Origin: Dechloromonas sp. Dech2017
Lineage (GTDB): Bacteria; Pseudomonadota; Gammaproteobacteria; Burkholderiales; Rhodocyclaceae
DNA: 64,000 nucleotides
Direction: 5' to 3'
Assembly: GCA_009469585.1 (NCBI GenBank)
Contig: SSXW01000002.1
Location: 45,001-109,000 of the forward strand
This document shows positions 18,139 to 27,163 of the stretch, one piece after another; the stretch's first letter is position 1, and each line of letters starts with the position of its first letter. Position numbers and translations under genes: made by a program. The notes beneath the pieces were generated by a model. It had not been told where the DNA came from and ran no database searches. It saw nothing but the letters and a program-made list of their open reading frames with translations.

Positions 18139-19538
18139 AACCGGTCGTCGCCGACCACATCGGACGCTGGCAACGCTTTCTCGAGAATTGCCGAAACACG
18201 GCCCGGAACGCCCAGCCATTCTGGCCCTCCGGAAGGCTGACCCGCATCAACGGCCTGGTCATGGAAGCAACCGGTCTCAAGTTGCCGCTGGGCAGCACCT
18301 GCCGCATCCTCCCCGGCAGCGGGCCGGCCGTCGAGGCGGAAGTCGTCGGCTTTTCCGGCGAGAAGCTTTACCTGATGCCATCCGACGATGTATTCGGCCT
18401 GGCTCCTGGTGCCAAGGTCGAAGCCTGCGACCTTCCCGCCCCGCCCCCCTGCGTCGATTACCCGCTATTCAAGCGCCGGCGAGCAGTCGACCGAACCAAA
18501 CAGGTCCCGGTCGGCGACGAATTGCTCGGCAGGGTAGTCGACGGCGTCGGGCGCCCCTTGGACAACAAGGGGCCGCTGGCCGGAGACACCACCCGTTCGC
18601 TGCAAAGCCGGCCATTCAATCCGATGATGCGGGCGGCGATCGAACAACCCCTCGATGTCGGCATCCGCGCCATCAACGCCCTGCTGACTGTAGGACGCGG
18701 CCAACGCATGGGGCTTTTTGCCGGCTCCGGCGTCGGCAAATCGGTCCTCCTCGGCATGATGGCTCGCTACACCGAAGCGGAAGTCATCGTCGTCGGACTG
18801 ATCGGTGAACGCGGGCGCGAGGTCAAGGAATTCATCGAACAGATTCTTGGCGAGGAAGGCATGCGCCGCGCTGTCGTCATCGCCGCCCCGGCCGATACCG
18901 GCCCGCTGCTCCGCCTGCAGGGCGCCGCTTACGCCACGACGGTGGCCGAATACTTCCGGGACAGTGGCAAGCATGTCCTGCTGATCATGGATTCGCTGAC
19001 CCGCTATGCCATGGCCCAACGGGAAATCGCCCTGGCTATCGGCGAACCGCCGGCCACCCGCGGCTACCCGCCATCTGTCTTCGCCCGCCTGCCGCAACTG
19101 GTCGAGCGCGCCGGCAACGGCCGGGTCGGCGGCGGATCGATCACTGCCTTCTACACGGTGCTGGCCGAGGGCGACGACCAGCAGGACCCGATCGCCGACT
19201 CGGCCCGAGCCATTCTTGACGGCCATATCGTCCTCACGCGAACGCTGGCCGACGCCGGCCACTATCCGGCCATCGACATCGAACAATCAATCAGCCGGGC
19301 GATGGTGAACTTGATCGACGACGAGCAAATGGCGAAGATACGCCAATTCAAATCGCTGTTTTCGCGATACCAACGATCACGCGACCTGATATCGGTCGGC
19401 GCCTACGCCGCCGGCTCGGACCCGGTTCTGGATCAGGCCATCAGGCTCTATCCGAACATGGAACATTTCCTCCAGCAACAGTTGTCCGAACAAGCCGATT
19501 TCGCGGCGAGTTCTGCCGCACTCAAAGCCCTGCTCTAA
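18120..19538 (+). CDS. fliI: flagellum-specific ATP synthase FliI
   Basis: This 472-aa protein is the type III export ATPase that unfolds and releases chaperone-bound substrates. It resembles the F1 beta subunit: Walker A GSGVGKS (about 202-208), RGREVKEF, Walker [17 protein letters not shown], and an [11 protein letters not shown] element. All catalytic motifs are intact and the length is typical. It starts within the 3' end of fliH and is followed by fliJ after 6 bp. Confidence 0.97.
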   Translation: MDENSLEPVVADHIGRWQRFLENCRNTARNAQPFWPSGRLTRINGLVMEATGLKLPLGSTCRILPGSGPAVEAEVVGFSGEKLYLMPSDDVFGLAPGAKVEACDLPAPPPCVDYPLFKRRRAVDRTKQVPVGDELLGRVVDGVGRPLDNKGPLAGDTTRSLQSRPFNPMMRAAIEQPLDVGIRAINALLTVGRGQRMGLFAGSGVGKSVLLGMMARYTEAEVIVVGLIGERGREVKEFIEQILGEEGMRRAVVIAAPADTGPLLRLQGAAYATTVAEYFRDSGKHVLLIMDSLTRYAMAQREIALAIGEPPATRGYPPSVFARLPQLVERAGNGRVGGGSITAFYTVLAEGDDQQDPIADSARAILDGHIVLTRTLADAGHYPAIDIEQSISRAMVNLIDDEQMAKIRQFKSLFSRYQRSRDLISVGAYAAGSDPVLDQAIRLYPNMEHFLQQQLSEQADFAASSAALKALL

Positions 19539-19544
19539 GGACCA

Positions 19545-20006
19545 ATGCCGCAACCGTTCTCGCTCCAGACCATCCTCGAGGTGATGCAGAACCGCACCGA
19601 CGAAGCGACCCGCAAGCTGGGCAGGTTGATTGCAGCCGAAAACAGCCAGCGTAGCCGGCTCCAGATGCTGGAAGACTACCGAAACGAATATGCCCAACGC
19701 TTGCGTGACGCAGCAACGCAGGGGGTAACCCCGACCGTACTCCTCAATTACCAGGATTTTCTTGCCCGAATAGACGAAGCGATCCAACAACAACGACAAG
19801 CCGTTATCAATTCGGAGCAAAGCACGAAGGCCGGCCAGGAACACTGGCACACCCAGAACAAGCAACTCAAGGCGATCGACACGCTATCGCAGCGCCATGA
19901 AGCGCGCGAGCGCTACCAGGAAAACAAGCTCGACCAGAAACTCCAGGACGAATTCGCGGCCCGGAAATTCGCCAACAACGATCCATCGGACGACCCCGCC
20001 GCCTAA
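19545..20006 (+). CDS. fliJ: flagellar export protein FliJ
   Basis: This 153-aa, charged, coiled-coil protein lies directly after fliI. Typical FliJ features are FSLQTILEVMQNRTDEATRKLGRL near the start and a long helical hairpin through residue 130. FliJ forms the central stalk of the FliI hexamer and activates FlhA. AAGGA lies three bases before ATG. Confidence 0.93.
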   Translation: MPQPFSLQTILEVMQNRTDEATRKLGRLIAAENSQRSRLQMLEDYRNEYAQRLRDAATQGVTPTVLLNYQDFLARIDEAIQQQRQAVINSEQSTKAGQEHWHTQNKQLKAIDTLSQRHEARERYQENKLDQKLQDEFAARKFANNDPSDDPAA

Positions 20007-20020
20007 CCACCTGCGAAAAC

Positions 20021-20036
20021 AGGCATGCAATTTGCT
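20021..20036 (+). promoter_or_regulatory. sigma54 promoter of fliK-fliR
   Basis: AGGCATGCAATTTGCT against TGGCAC-N5-TTGCW: -24 GG and -12 GC are correctly spaced (10 bp between), with a full TTTGCT element. Start near 20047, 30 nt before the fliK ATG. It lies in the 70-bp gap after fliJ and so splits fliF-J from fliK-R. Confidence 0.72.
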
Positions 20037-20076
20037 GCCATTTCCGACAAGTCATTGTTGATCGCGAGAGGCGGAC

Positions 20077-21099
20077 ATGAGCATTACCCTGGTATCCAAT
20101 GCAGCACTTTCCGGCAAGGTCGCAAGTTCGGGCATAGCCAACAGCGCCGACGCCGGTCCGGTGGATTTTGCGGCACTGCTCTCGCTGCAGTCTTTGGCAT
20201 TCCCCCCGGAAATCCCGTCGAGCAACAACTGGCCACCCGGCCTGGCGGCAAAACTGCCGGGGCTCGCGGAACAAGACAAGCCATCAAGCACCGATCTCGC
20301 GACGACCGTTACCGATACTGCCGGCCTCGCGGCCATGCTCGGTCTTCCTCCGCCCCCACCCCCTAATGCCACTCCACTACGACAGGAGGGGTTCGTGCCA
20401 ACATCCCGCGACGATACATCGCCGGTTGGAGTACGCGACCAGCAGATTCAATTCGCCACCGACAAGCCGACTGCGCAGCAGACTGCCAAGGGGGAATTCT
20501 CGATCAACGGCAACCGGACGCCCTCCGGGCCCGTCGCCCTGAGCAGCGATGCGGCAAATATTGCCGGTGACAACGTACCAAACCCTGCAGCGGCATTGAA
20601 CCTGGGGGCCACCATGTCCGAGATAGCACCCCGACGCCATCCCGTCGACATGGTTCAAACGTCCATTGCCCCAGCTGTGTACAGCAAGGCCTGGCCGGAA
20701 CAGTTCGGCGAAAGGCTTGTCTGGATGGCCAGGAATGACCAGCAATCAGCCCAGATCAACATCAACCCACCCCAACTGGGGCCGCTGCAGATCACCTTGC
20801 ACTTGAACGGTGATCAGGCCAACGCCCTATTTGTATCGCCTCACGCAGAAGTCCGCCAAGCCATTGATGCCGCCATGCCGCAATTGCGGGAAATGCTGCA
20901 ATCGGCGGGAATAACCCTGGGCGATGCCAGTGTTGGTGCCAATCTGGCTCAGCAGAACGCGAACAACCCGTTTGCCGAAGCAAACAGGAAGCAATCAGGG
21001 CACGAAGACGCTATACTCCCGGCGAATATCGATCCTGCAATCGCCGGATCCGGACAGACAACACTACGCGGGAACGGGCTCGTTGATCTGTTTGCCTGA
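20077..21099 (+). CDS. fliK: flagellar hook-length control protein FliK
   Basis: This 340-aa protein has a disordered, Pro-rich N-terminal ruler region (1 to about 215) and a compact C-terminal Flg_hook domain. The domain is marked by WPEQFGERLVWMARNDQQSAQININPPQLGPLQI in outline (key P-P-x-L-G-x-L), SPHAEVRQAIDAAMPQLREMLQSAGI, then LGDASV. It measures the hook and flips FlhB specificity from rod/hook to filament substrates. It lies in the standard position between fliJ and fliL. GAGAGG precedes ATG. Composition is slightly less GC-rich than its neighbours. Confidence 0.93.
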   Translation: MSITLVSNAALSGKVASSGIANSADAGPVDFAALLSLQSLAFPPEIPSSNNWPPGLAAKLPGLAEQDKPSSTDLATTVTDTAGLAAMLGLPPPPPPNATPLRQEGFVPTSRDDTSPVGVRDQQIQFATDKPTAQQTAKGEFSINGNRTPSGPVALSSDAANIAGDNVPNPAAALNLGATMSEIAPRRHPVDMVQTSIAPAVYSKAWPEQFGERLVWMARNDQQSAQININPPQLGPLQITLHLNGDQANALFVSPHAEVRQAIDAAMPQLREMLQSAGITLGDASVGANLAQQNANNPFAEANRKQSGHEDAILPANIDPAIAGSGQTTLRGNGLVDLFA

Positions 21100-21128
21100 A
21101 AAGCCGGAGACATTTAGAAAGGGAAAAA

Positions 21129-21695
21129 ATGGCCAAGGATGCCAAGCCAGCGGAAGAAGGGGCTGAAGCCCCGAAGAAGAGCAAAAAACTGTTGATCATC
21201 ATCCTGGCCGTAGTCCTGCTGCTGGTTCTCGGCGGTGGTGGTGCCGCATTCATGCTCCTGAAGAAAGGCGACCACGACGAGGAGGGTGACGAGGAGGTCG
21301 CCGAAGAAACCACCAAGCACAAGAAGAAGGAAAAGAAAAAGGATCCGGCCGCCTTGCCTGTATTCGTCAATCTGGACGCGTTCACGGTCAACCTCATTCC
21401 CGAAACCGGCGACCAATACTTGCAGGTAGTTCTCTCCCTCGAAATCGAAGACATCACCGAGGAAGCCGCACTCAAGGCGCAAATGCCGAAAATCCGCAAC
21501 AACCTGACCTTGCTACTTTCATCGAAGAAAGCCTCCGAACTGCTCCCGAAAGAGGGCAAGGAACAACTGGCCGAAGCCCTGAGAGACGAAATCAATTCGG
21601 TTATCGAGCCCCCCCGGAAAAACAAGAAGGGTGAATTCGTTGCGCCTGAGGGACCGGTCAAATCCGTTCTTTTCACCTCCTTCATCATCCAGTAA
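21129..21695 (+). CDS. fliL: flagellar basal body protein FliL
   Basis: This 188-aa protein has one N-terminal membrane anchor (about 22-46, LLIIILAVVLLLVLGGGGAAFMLL), a highly charged Glu/Lys linker (about 48-75), and a periplasmic stomatin-like domain with FVNLDAFTVNLIPETGDQYLQV and LRDEINSVI. FliL rings surround stators and strengthen torque. The gene precedes fliM by 6 bp. Confidence 0.95.
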   Translation: MAKDAKPAEEGAEAPKKSKKLLIIILAVVLLLVLGGGGAAFMLLKKGDHDEEGDEEVAEETTKHKKKEKKKDPAALPVFVNLDAFTVNLIPETGDQYLQVVLSLEIEDITEEAALKAQMPKIRNNLTLLLSSKKASELLPKEGKEQLAEALRDEINSVIEPPRKNKKGEFVAPEGPVKSVLFTSFIIQ

Positions 21696-21701
21696 GGGGC
21701 C

Positions 21702-22718
21702 ATGGCCGGCGACTTTCTCTCACAGGACGAGGTAGACGCCCTACTCAAGGGCGTTACCGGCGAAGCCGACGAACCAGAGGAAAGCGATGGCGACGGAGGT
21801 GGGGTACGCGCGTACAACATTGGTACGCAGGAGCGCATCGTTCGCGGGCGCATGCCGACGCTGGAACTGGTCAACGAACGTTTCGCACGCTATTTACGGA
21901 TTGGCCTGTTCAATTACATGCATCGGAATGCGGAAATATCCGTTGGCCCGATACGCGTCCAGAAATACAGCGAATTCATCCGCAACCTCGTCGTCCCGAC
22001 CAATCTGAACCTGGTGATCGCCAAGCCCCTGCGTGGCACGGCGCTCTTCGTCTTCGATCCGAATCTGGTATTTCTCGTCGTCGACAACATGTTCGGCGGC
22101 GACGGCCGCTTCCACACTCGCGTCGAAGGGCGCGACTTTACGGCAACCGAGCAACGCATCATCCAGGGGCTGCTCAATGTCGTCTTCAACGAATACAGCA
22201 AATCCTGGAAGCCGGTGTACGACCTGAGCTTCGAATACATCCGCTCGGAAATGAATTCGCAGTTTGCCAACATCGCAACGCCTTCCGAAATCGTTGTTTC
22301 GACGACTTTTACGCTCGAATTTGGCGGCGCCACGGCCGACATGCATATCTGCTTCCCCTATTCCATGCTCGAGCCCATCCGCGATTTGCTCTACAGCACC
22401 ATGCAAAGCGATCAGCTCTCGTCGGACAAGCGCTGGATTGGAACCCTGCGCAAGCAGTTGCAAGGCGCCGAAGTGGAAATCGTCGCCCAGCTCGGTTCGG
22501 GAAGGATCACGCTCGGTCAGATACTGAAGCTCAAGGCCGGGGATGTCATTCCCCTCAACATTCCGGATAAAATCGAAGCGCTGGTCGATACCGTGCCGCT
22601 CATGGAATGTTCCTTTGGCCAACAAAATGGCCAGTACGCGTTGAAGGTCGAACGATTCATCGCCTCCTCGCCAGAGATGCCGCCTGCCGACAAGGCAGCA
22701 GGAGAAAAAAATGGCTGA
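21702..22718 (+). CDS. fliM: flagellar motor switch protein FliM
   Basis: This 338-aa protein has the CheY-P-binding N-terminal peptide FLSQDEVDALLKG (about 4-16), the middle domain with the MFGGDGR loop that contacts FliG, and a C-terminal SpoA domain (LGSGRITLGQILKLKAGDVIPL). The length and all three parts are normal. It overlaps fliN by 8 bp. Two CheY proteins encoded downstream are its likely ligands. Confidence 0.97.
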   Translation: MAGDFLSQDEVDALLKGVTGEADEPEESDGDGGGVRAYNIGTQERIVRGRMPTLELVNERFARYLRIGLFNYMHRNAEISVGPIRVQKYSEFIRNLVVPTNLNLVIAKPLRGTALFVFDPNLVFLVVDNMFGGDGRFHTRVEGRDFTATEQRIIQGLLNVVFNEYSKSWKPVYDLSFEYIRSEMNSQFANIATPSEIVVSTTFTLEFGGATADMHICFPYSMLEPIRDLLYSTMQSDQLSSDKRWIGTLRKQLQGAEVEIVAQLGSGRITLGQILKLKAGDVIPLNIPDKIEALVDTVPLMECSFGQQNGQYALKVERFIASSPEMPPADKAAGEKNG

Positions 22719-23154
22719 CGAAATGGAAAATACCGAAAACACTGCAACCGAAGATGATGGCCAGATCAGCGAGGACGATTGGGCTGCCGCGATGGCGGAG
22801 CAGACGGTAAGCGATTCCAACATCGGCGCCACTGCACAACCTGCCGACATTTTCCCCTCGTTTGGCGGCAATGCCGGCAATGCCGGGATGATGAACGAGC
22901 TCGACATGATTCTGGACATCCCCGTTCAGATCACGGTGGAACTTGGCCGTACCAAAATCACCATCAAGAACCTGCTGCAACTCGCCCATGGCTCCGTCGT
23001 CGAACTCGATGCCATGGCTGGGGAGCCGATGGACGTCATGGTCAACGGCACCCTGATTGCCCAAGGCGAGGTCGTCGTGGTCAACGACAAATTCGGCATC
23101 CGGCTGACCGATATCATCACCCCGTCGGAGCGGATGCGTAAACTCAACCGCTGA
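22711..23154 (+). CDS. fliN: flagellar motor switch protein FliN
   Basis: This 147-aa protein has an acidic N-terminal extension (about 1-60, containing EDDWAAAMAEQ) and the C-terminal SpoA domain (DIPVQITVELGRTKITIKNLLQL, then GSVVELD and the VVVNDKFGIRLTDI end). It forms the bottom of the C-ring and docks FliH/FliI. It starts within the end of fliM. Confidence 0.96.
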   Translation: MADEMENTENTATEDDGQISEDDWAAAMAEQTVSDSNIGATAQPADIFPSFGGNAGNAGMMNELDMILDIPVQITVELGRTKITIKNLLQLAHGSVVELDAMAGEPMDVMVNGTLIAQGEVVVVNDKFGIRLTDIITPSERMRKLNR

Positions 23155-23213
23155 ACGTTCGAACAAACTTGCTTTAAGATAGTAGCCTGTAAAATCAGTC
23201 CAACAGGCCAGCC

Positions 23214-23618
23214 TTGCTACGTTTCATATTCCTGTTCGCTCCGCTTTCGGCGATGGCCGCCGAACCACCTGCAGCGACGGTATCCACCGGCACCTACCTT
23301 CAGGCCTGCCTGGCTTTGGCGCTAATTGTCGCCATCCTCGGCGGAACGGCCTGGCTGGCCCGCAAGTTATCCGGCGGCAAGGGATTCGGCCAAGGTATAG
23401 CCAAGGTCATTGGCGGCGTGACGCTCGGCCCCAGGGAGCGGGTAGTCGTTCTCGAAGTTGGCAACGACTGGCTAGTCATCGGGATTGTTCCGGGGCAAAT
23501 TCGCACCCTGCATCGCCTGGAAAAAGGAACGCTGCCCGACTCGACAGCGCTCGATGCCGGCGACAAGCCTTTCGCCCAATGGCTGAACAGCGTCAAAGCC
23601 AAGAAACTCCATGAATAG
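23214..23618 (+). CDS. fliO: flagellar biosynthetic protein FliO
   Basis: This 134-aa protein has an N-terminal hydrophobic signal-like segment ([15 protein letters not shown]), a second membrane span at about 28-50 ([19 protein letters not shown]), and a cytoplasmic FliO domain ([21 protein letters not shown]). FliO assists assembly of the FliP export-gate ring. The start used is TTG with no strong ribosome site, so the N-terminus is uncertain. The 59-bp gap before it holds an AT-rich tract but no clear promoter. It overlaps fliP by 8 bp. Confidence 0.9.
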   Translation: MLRFIFLFAPLSAMAAEPPAATVSTGTYLQACLALALIVAILGGTAWLARKLSGGKGFGQGIAKVIGGVTLGPRERVVVLEVGNDWLVIGIVPGQIRTLHRLEKGTLPDSTALDAGDKPFAQWLNSVKAKKLHE

Positions 23619-24357
23619 GCATTTCCTCGCCGCCCTGGCGCTGCTGCTGCCGAGCGGGCTTGTCCTCGCTCAGGCGGCAGGCGGTTTGCCAGCGGTAACC
23701 AGCACACCGGCACCCGGTGGCGGAACGACATACTCCCTGACCATCCAGACGCTGTTGCTGATGACGGCGCTGACCTTCATCCCGGCCATCGTGCTGATGA
23801 TGACCGGCTTTACCCGCATCGTCATCGTGCTCTCGCTGCTCCGACACGCGATGGGCACCCAGACAGCCCCCCCCAACCAGGTGGTCATCGGACTTTCGCT
23901 GTTTCTGACTTTCTTCGTCATGAGCCCGGTACTGGACCGGGTTTATACCGAAGCCTACCTGCCGCTCTCGGAAAACCGGATCAACGTCATGCAGGCGGCC
24001 GAGCGGGCGGCTGTCCCGATGCGTAGTTTCATGCTCAGGCAAACGCGGGAATCCGACCTGGCCCTCTTCGCCGGGATCGCCAAGATCGACCGGATGGGAT
24101 CGCCCGACGAAGTTCCCATGCGCATTCTCGTTCCAGCCTTTGTCATCAGCGAACTGAAGACAGCCTTCCAGATCGGTTTCATCATTTTCATACCTTTCCT
24201 GGTCATCGACATGGTCGTCGCCAGCCTGTTGATGTCGATGGGCATGATGATGATGTCGCCAGTCATGATCGCCTTGCCTTTCAAGCTGATGCTGTTCGTT
24301 CTCGTCGATGGCTGGCATTTGATCATTGGCTCCCTCGTCCAGAGTTTTTCGCCATGA
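23611..24357 (+). CDS. fliP: flagellar export gate protein FliP
   Basis: This 248-aa protein has a cleavable signal peptide (about 1-20), as usual for FliP, then four membrane spans. Highly conserved motifs include [45 protein letters not shown] and the C-terminal [22 protein letters not shown]. It forms the core pentamer of the export gate with FliQ and FliR. It overlaps fliQ by 4 bp. Confidence 0.97.
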   Translation: MNRHFLAALALLLPSGLVLAQAAGGLPAVTSTPAPGGGTTYSLTIQTLLLMTALTFIPAIVLMMTGFTRIVIVLSLLRHAMGTQTAPPNQVVIGLSLFLTFFVMSPVLDRVYTEAYLPLSENRINVMQAAERAAVPMRSFMLRQTRESDLALFAGIAKIDRMGSPDEVPMRILVPAFVISELKTAFQIGFIIFIPFLVIDMVVASLLMSMGMMMMSPVMIALPFKLMLFVLVDGWHLIIGSLVQSFSP

Positions 24358-24623
24358 GTCCAGCCACCGTCATGGAGCTTGGCCGCCAGGCCATCGAGGT
24401 GACCTTGCTGATCGCAGCCCCCTTGCTGCTCACGGCACTGGTCGTCGGCCTTATCGTCAGCGTGTTCCAGGCGGCGACCCAACTGAACGAGTCAACGCTC
24501 CAGTTCGTACCGAAGCTGGTGGCGATGTTCATTGCCCTGCTCTTCGCCGGCCCCTGGATACTCCAGTACCTGATCGATTACATGCAACGTCTGTTCGGCA
24601 GCATTCCGCAGTTGATAGGCTAG
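24354..24623 (+). CDS. fliQ: flagellar export gate protein FliQ
   Basis: This 89-aa protein is two membrane helices with the FliQ patterns [20 protein letters not shown] and [21 protein letters not shown]. Four copies wrap the FliP/FliR core. It starts with an ATGA overlap at the end of fliP and is followed two bases later by fliR. Confidence 0.97.
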   Translation: MSPATVMELGRQAIEVTLLIAAPLLLTALVVGLIVSVFQAATQLNESTLQFVPKLVAMFIALLFAGPWILQYLIDYMQRLFGSIPQLIG

Positions 24624-24625
24624 TC

Positions 24626-25411
24626 GTGATCAGCATCGCGACAGCCCAGATCGACGCCTGGATCGCCGCCTTCATGTTTCCCCTGGCACGCATCCTGGCC
24701 TTCGTGGCGGCTGCGCCGCTGTGGAGCATGGCGGGCATTCCGCGGCGGACCCGGCTGATCCTGGCGATCGCCATCGCCATGGCGATCACGCCCGCCCTGC
24801 CGCCCATGCCGGAGGTGGCGCCGGCATCCCTGGCCGGCTTGTGGATACTTCTGCAGCAAATGCTGATCGGCATCGGCATGGGATTCGCCGCGCGCATCGT
24901 CTTCGCGGCATTCGACATGGCTGGGGAATTCATCGGCGCCCAGATGGGCCTCGGCTTCGCGACCTTCTTCGACCCACTCAGCGCCTCGCAGACGCCAGTT
25001 GTCGCCGAGTTCATGGGGCTGGTCGCGCTGCTCCTGTTCTTGTCGATGAATGGCCACCTGCTCTACGTAGCGACGCTTGCCCAGAGCTTTTCGGCCATTC
25101 CGGTCAGCGCCACGGCCATCGGTGCCGGTTCGTGGCTCAACCTCGCCGAGCTGGGCAGCAAGATATTTTCCGCCGGACTATTGCTGGCCTTGCCGGTCAT
25201 CGTTGCCTTGATGATCACCAATATCGCGCTGGCCGTGCTGACCCGGGCCGCGCCGCAACTGAACATTTTCGCCCTGGGCTTTCCGCTGACCCTGATCGGC
25301 GGTTTTGTCGCCCTCGCCATCAGCCTGAACTACCTGGCGGCACCGCTCCAGTCGCTGTTCGAATACGCCATGAGCGCCATGCTCGGCTTCGTGGTTCCAG
25401 CGGAGGGCTGA
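24626..25411 (+). CDS. fliR: flagellar export gate protein FliR
   Basis: This 261-aa protein has about six membrane segments and the family motif ARIVFAAFDMAGEFIGAQMGLGFATFFDP in outline (key G-E-x-I-G-x-Q-x-G-L-G-F). The start is GTG at 24626, two bases after the fliQ stop; the open frame reaches 100 codons further upstream, but that part overlaps fliQ and is not FliR-like. FliR completes the export gate and contacts FlhB. It ends 5 bp from the convergent lipoprotein gene, with no terminator. Confidence 0.96.
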   Translation: MISIATAQIDAWIAAFMFPLARILAFVAAAPLWSMAGIPRRTRLILAIAIAMAITPALPPMPEVAPASLAGLWILLQQMLIGIGMGFAARIVFAAFDMAGEFIGAQMGLGFATFFDPLSASQTPVVAEFMGLVALLLFLSMNGHLLYVATLAQSFSAIPVSATAIGAGSWLNLAELGSKIFSAGLLLALPVIVALMITNIALAVLTRAAPQLNIFALGFPLTLIGGFVALAISLNYLAAPLQSLFEYAMSAMLGFVVPAEG

Positions 25412-25416
25412 CTCGC

Positions 25417-25881
25417 TCAGTTCTGCAGGAAGGAATCGGCCGGCTGACGTTGGGTCAGCCGGATCACCCCTTCGGCCATGCGCCGGGCGCCGATGGTCTG
25501 CGAATCGATACCCTCGCTGTACTCGACGATCTGATAGCTGCCGAAGCCCTGCTCGTACTGCAACTGGCTGGCGCGGCGTTTGAGGATCTGGATCGACTCG
25601 CCGGCGCCACCGGTGTGATAACGCTTCATCTTCAGTGAGAAGCGATAGGTATCCTCGTTCAGGCGAGACTCCTCGATCTCCCAGTTGGGGGCGAGCGGGT
25701 CGTAGACGATGTAGATGGCGGCACCGATTACCGCGGCCGCTGCCAAGGTAGACAGGGAAACCGACGTGCCCGCCGTCAGTTGCAGGGATTTCGCCGGAAT
25801 CAGCGGCGAGGCCGTCGACCCGGTCGAACTGCAGGCGCCAAGCAGGAAGGTGGCGGCCACCAACAAGGCAAGCTTTTTCAT
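25417..25881 (-). CDS. putative lipoprotein coupled to flgL
   Basis: This 154-aa protein is not assigned to a known family. The N-terminus MKKLALLVAATFLLGAC is a lipoprotein signal, with lipobox LGAC and Cys17 as the likely lipidated residue. A second hydrophobic stretch (about 43-60, LSTLAAAAVIGAAIYIVY) and a charged, beta-looking domain (about 65-150) follow. The start codon overlaps the flgL stop in an ATGA, so it is probably translated with flgL and made late in the hook operon. A role at the cell envelope near the flagellum is inferred from position only. Confidence 0.75.
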   Translation of the reverse strand: MKKLALLVAATFLLGACSSTGSTASPLIPAKSLQLTAGTSVSLSTLAAAAVIGAAIYIVYDPLAPNWEIEESRLNEDTYRFSLKMKRYHTGGAGESIQILKRRASQLQYEQGFGSYQIVEYSEGIDSQTIGARRMAEGVIRLTQRQPADSFLQN

Positions 25882-27152
25882 AGGATGTTGAACAGGCTGA
25901 GCTGGCTGGTCTGTTTGAAGCTCAATTGCGCCGCTTCGAGTTGCAACTGCTTCTTGGACATTTCGGTGATGGCCTTGGCGTAGTCCAGATCCTGCAGCGC
26001 CGACAGCGACGAGTCGTACTGCAACTGCTTGTCTTCGCCGTCATTGGCCAGCGCGTCGATTTCCTTGAGTCCACTGCCCACGGTCGACCGGACCCGCGAG
26101 ACATTTTCCAGGGACTGGTCGATATTTTTCAGGTTGCCGGCCAGCGCATTGACGAACTCGGTGCTGCTGTTCCCGCCGGCCACGCTGCCGACGCCAGTCT
26201 TCAGCATGTCGATGGTCGAGCGCAGGGTGGCAAAGATGCTCTGGTTGGCACTGGGCGAAATGGTGAAGGTGTCGCCGTTAGCCGGCTGGCCGGTGATTAC
26301 CACGGATGCCCCGAAGTCCTGGGCCGGTGCAGTCGTTTTGGCCAGCGGGATCGATTGCCCGTCGACAAAGTTGACCGGTGCTCCGCTCAACGAGGTGCCG
26401 CCGCCATCGAATATTTCATACTGCGTGACACCACCGGCAACCGAGAAGCGAATTTCCAGTTGACCGTAGCCGGCATTGACCGCCGCGTTCCACGAGCTCT
26501 GGTTGGTGACGCTGCCCTGGTCGATCACCCCGCTGCCCTGATTGATTCCGATGCCGTTGCCACCGGTCGCGGTAACGAAGGCGCCATTGCCGTTGCGAAT
26601 CTTCTCGAACAATTCGCTGCCCGCCACGTTGGTCGCCAACTGGCGCGAAGCGTCCACCTGGAGCAGGCGCTGCCCGTCATCGCCGAAATACTGGGCGCCG
26701 GTGGCTGTCATCGCAAACGGCGTCACCGCACCCTGATAACCGGAAAACAGGTAGTTGCCGGTACCGTCCTGGGCGTTGGCAATGCCCATCAGTTCGGAGA
26801 ATCTGGCCTCGAGTTCCTGGGCGATATAGCTCCGGTCGGCATTGCCCAAGGTCGTGTTGCCGGCCTGGACGATGCGCTCGCGGACGTTCTGCAGCAGATT
26901 GCCCAAGGCTTCCAGGCTCCCTTCGACCACCCCCAACTTGCCCTTGGCGTCCTCCTGATTGCGCAGGAATTGGGCGGAGACCTCTTTCGACTGGGTCAGG
27001 ACCAGGGCCTGGGCCGAGGCGATCGGATCATCCTCGGGCGTCAGGACCTTGCGCCCGGTCGACAACTGGTTCTGCAGTTTGAACAGGTCGTACTGGTTGC
27101 GACTGATTCCCTTGAACCCGGAATCGAAAATCTGTGAGGTGCTGACTCTCAT
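25878..27152 (-). CDS. flgL: hook-filament junction protein FlgL (HAP3)
   Basis: This 424-aa protein is flagellin-like at both ends: N-terminal RVSTSQIFDSGFKGISRNQYDLFKLQNQLSTGRKV pattern (key Q-x-Q-L-S-T-G) and C-terminal coiled helix. The middle (about 150-330) is the exposed domain, somewhat longer than in enteric FlgL. It joins the hook via FlgK to the filament. It follows flgK after 11 bp. Confidence 0.95.
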   Translation of the reverse strand: MRVSTSQIFDSGFKGISRNQYDLFKLQNQLSTGRKVLTPEDDPIASAQALVLTQSKEVSAQFLRNQEDAKGKLGVVEGSLEALGNLLQNVRERIVQAGNTTLGNADRSYIAQELEARFSELMGIANAQDGTGNYLFSGYQGAVTPFAMTATGAQYFGDDGQRLLQVDASRQLATNVAGSELFEKIRNGNGAFVTATGGNGIGINQGSGVIDQGSVTNQSSWNAAVNAGYGQLEIRFSVAGGVTQYEIFDGGGTSLSGAPVNFVDGQSIPLAKTTAPAQDFGASVVITGQPANGDTFTISPSANQSIFATLRSTIDMLKTGVGSVAGGNSSTEFVNALAGNLKNIDQSLENVSRVRSTVGSGLKEIDALANDGEDKQLQYDSSLSALQDLDYAKAITEMSKKQLQLEAAQLSFKQTSQLSLFNIL

Positions 27153-27163
27153 GGGTAACTCCT

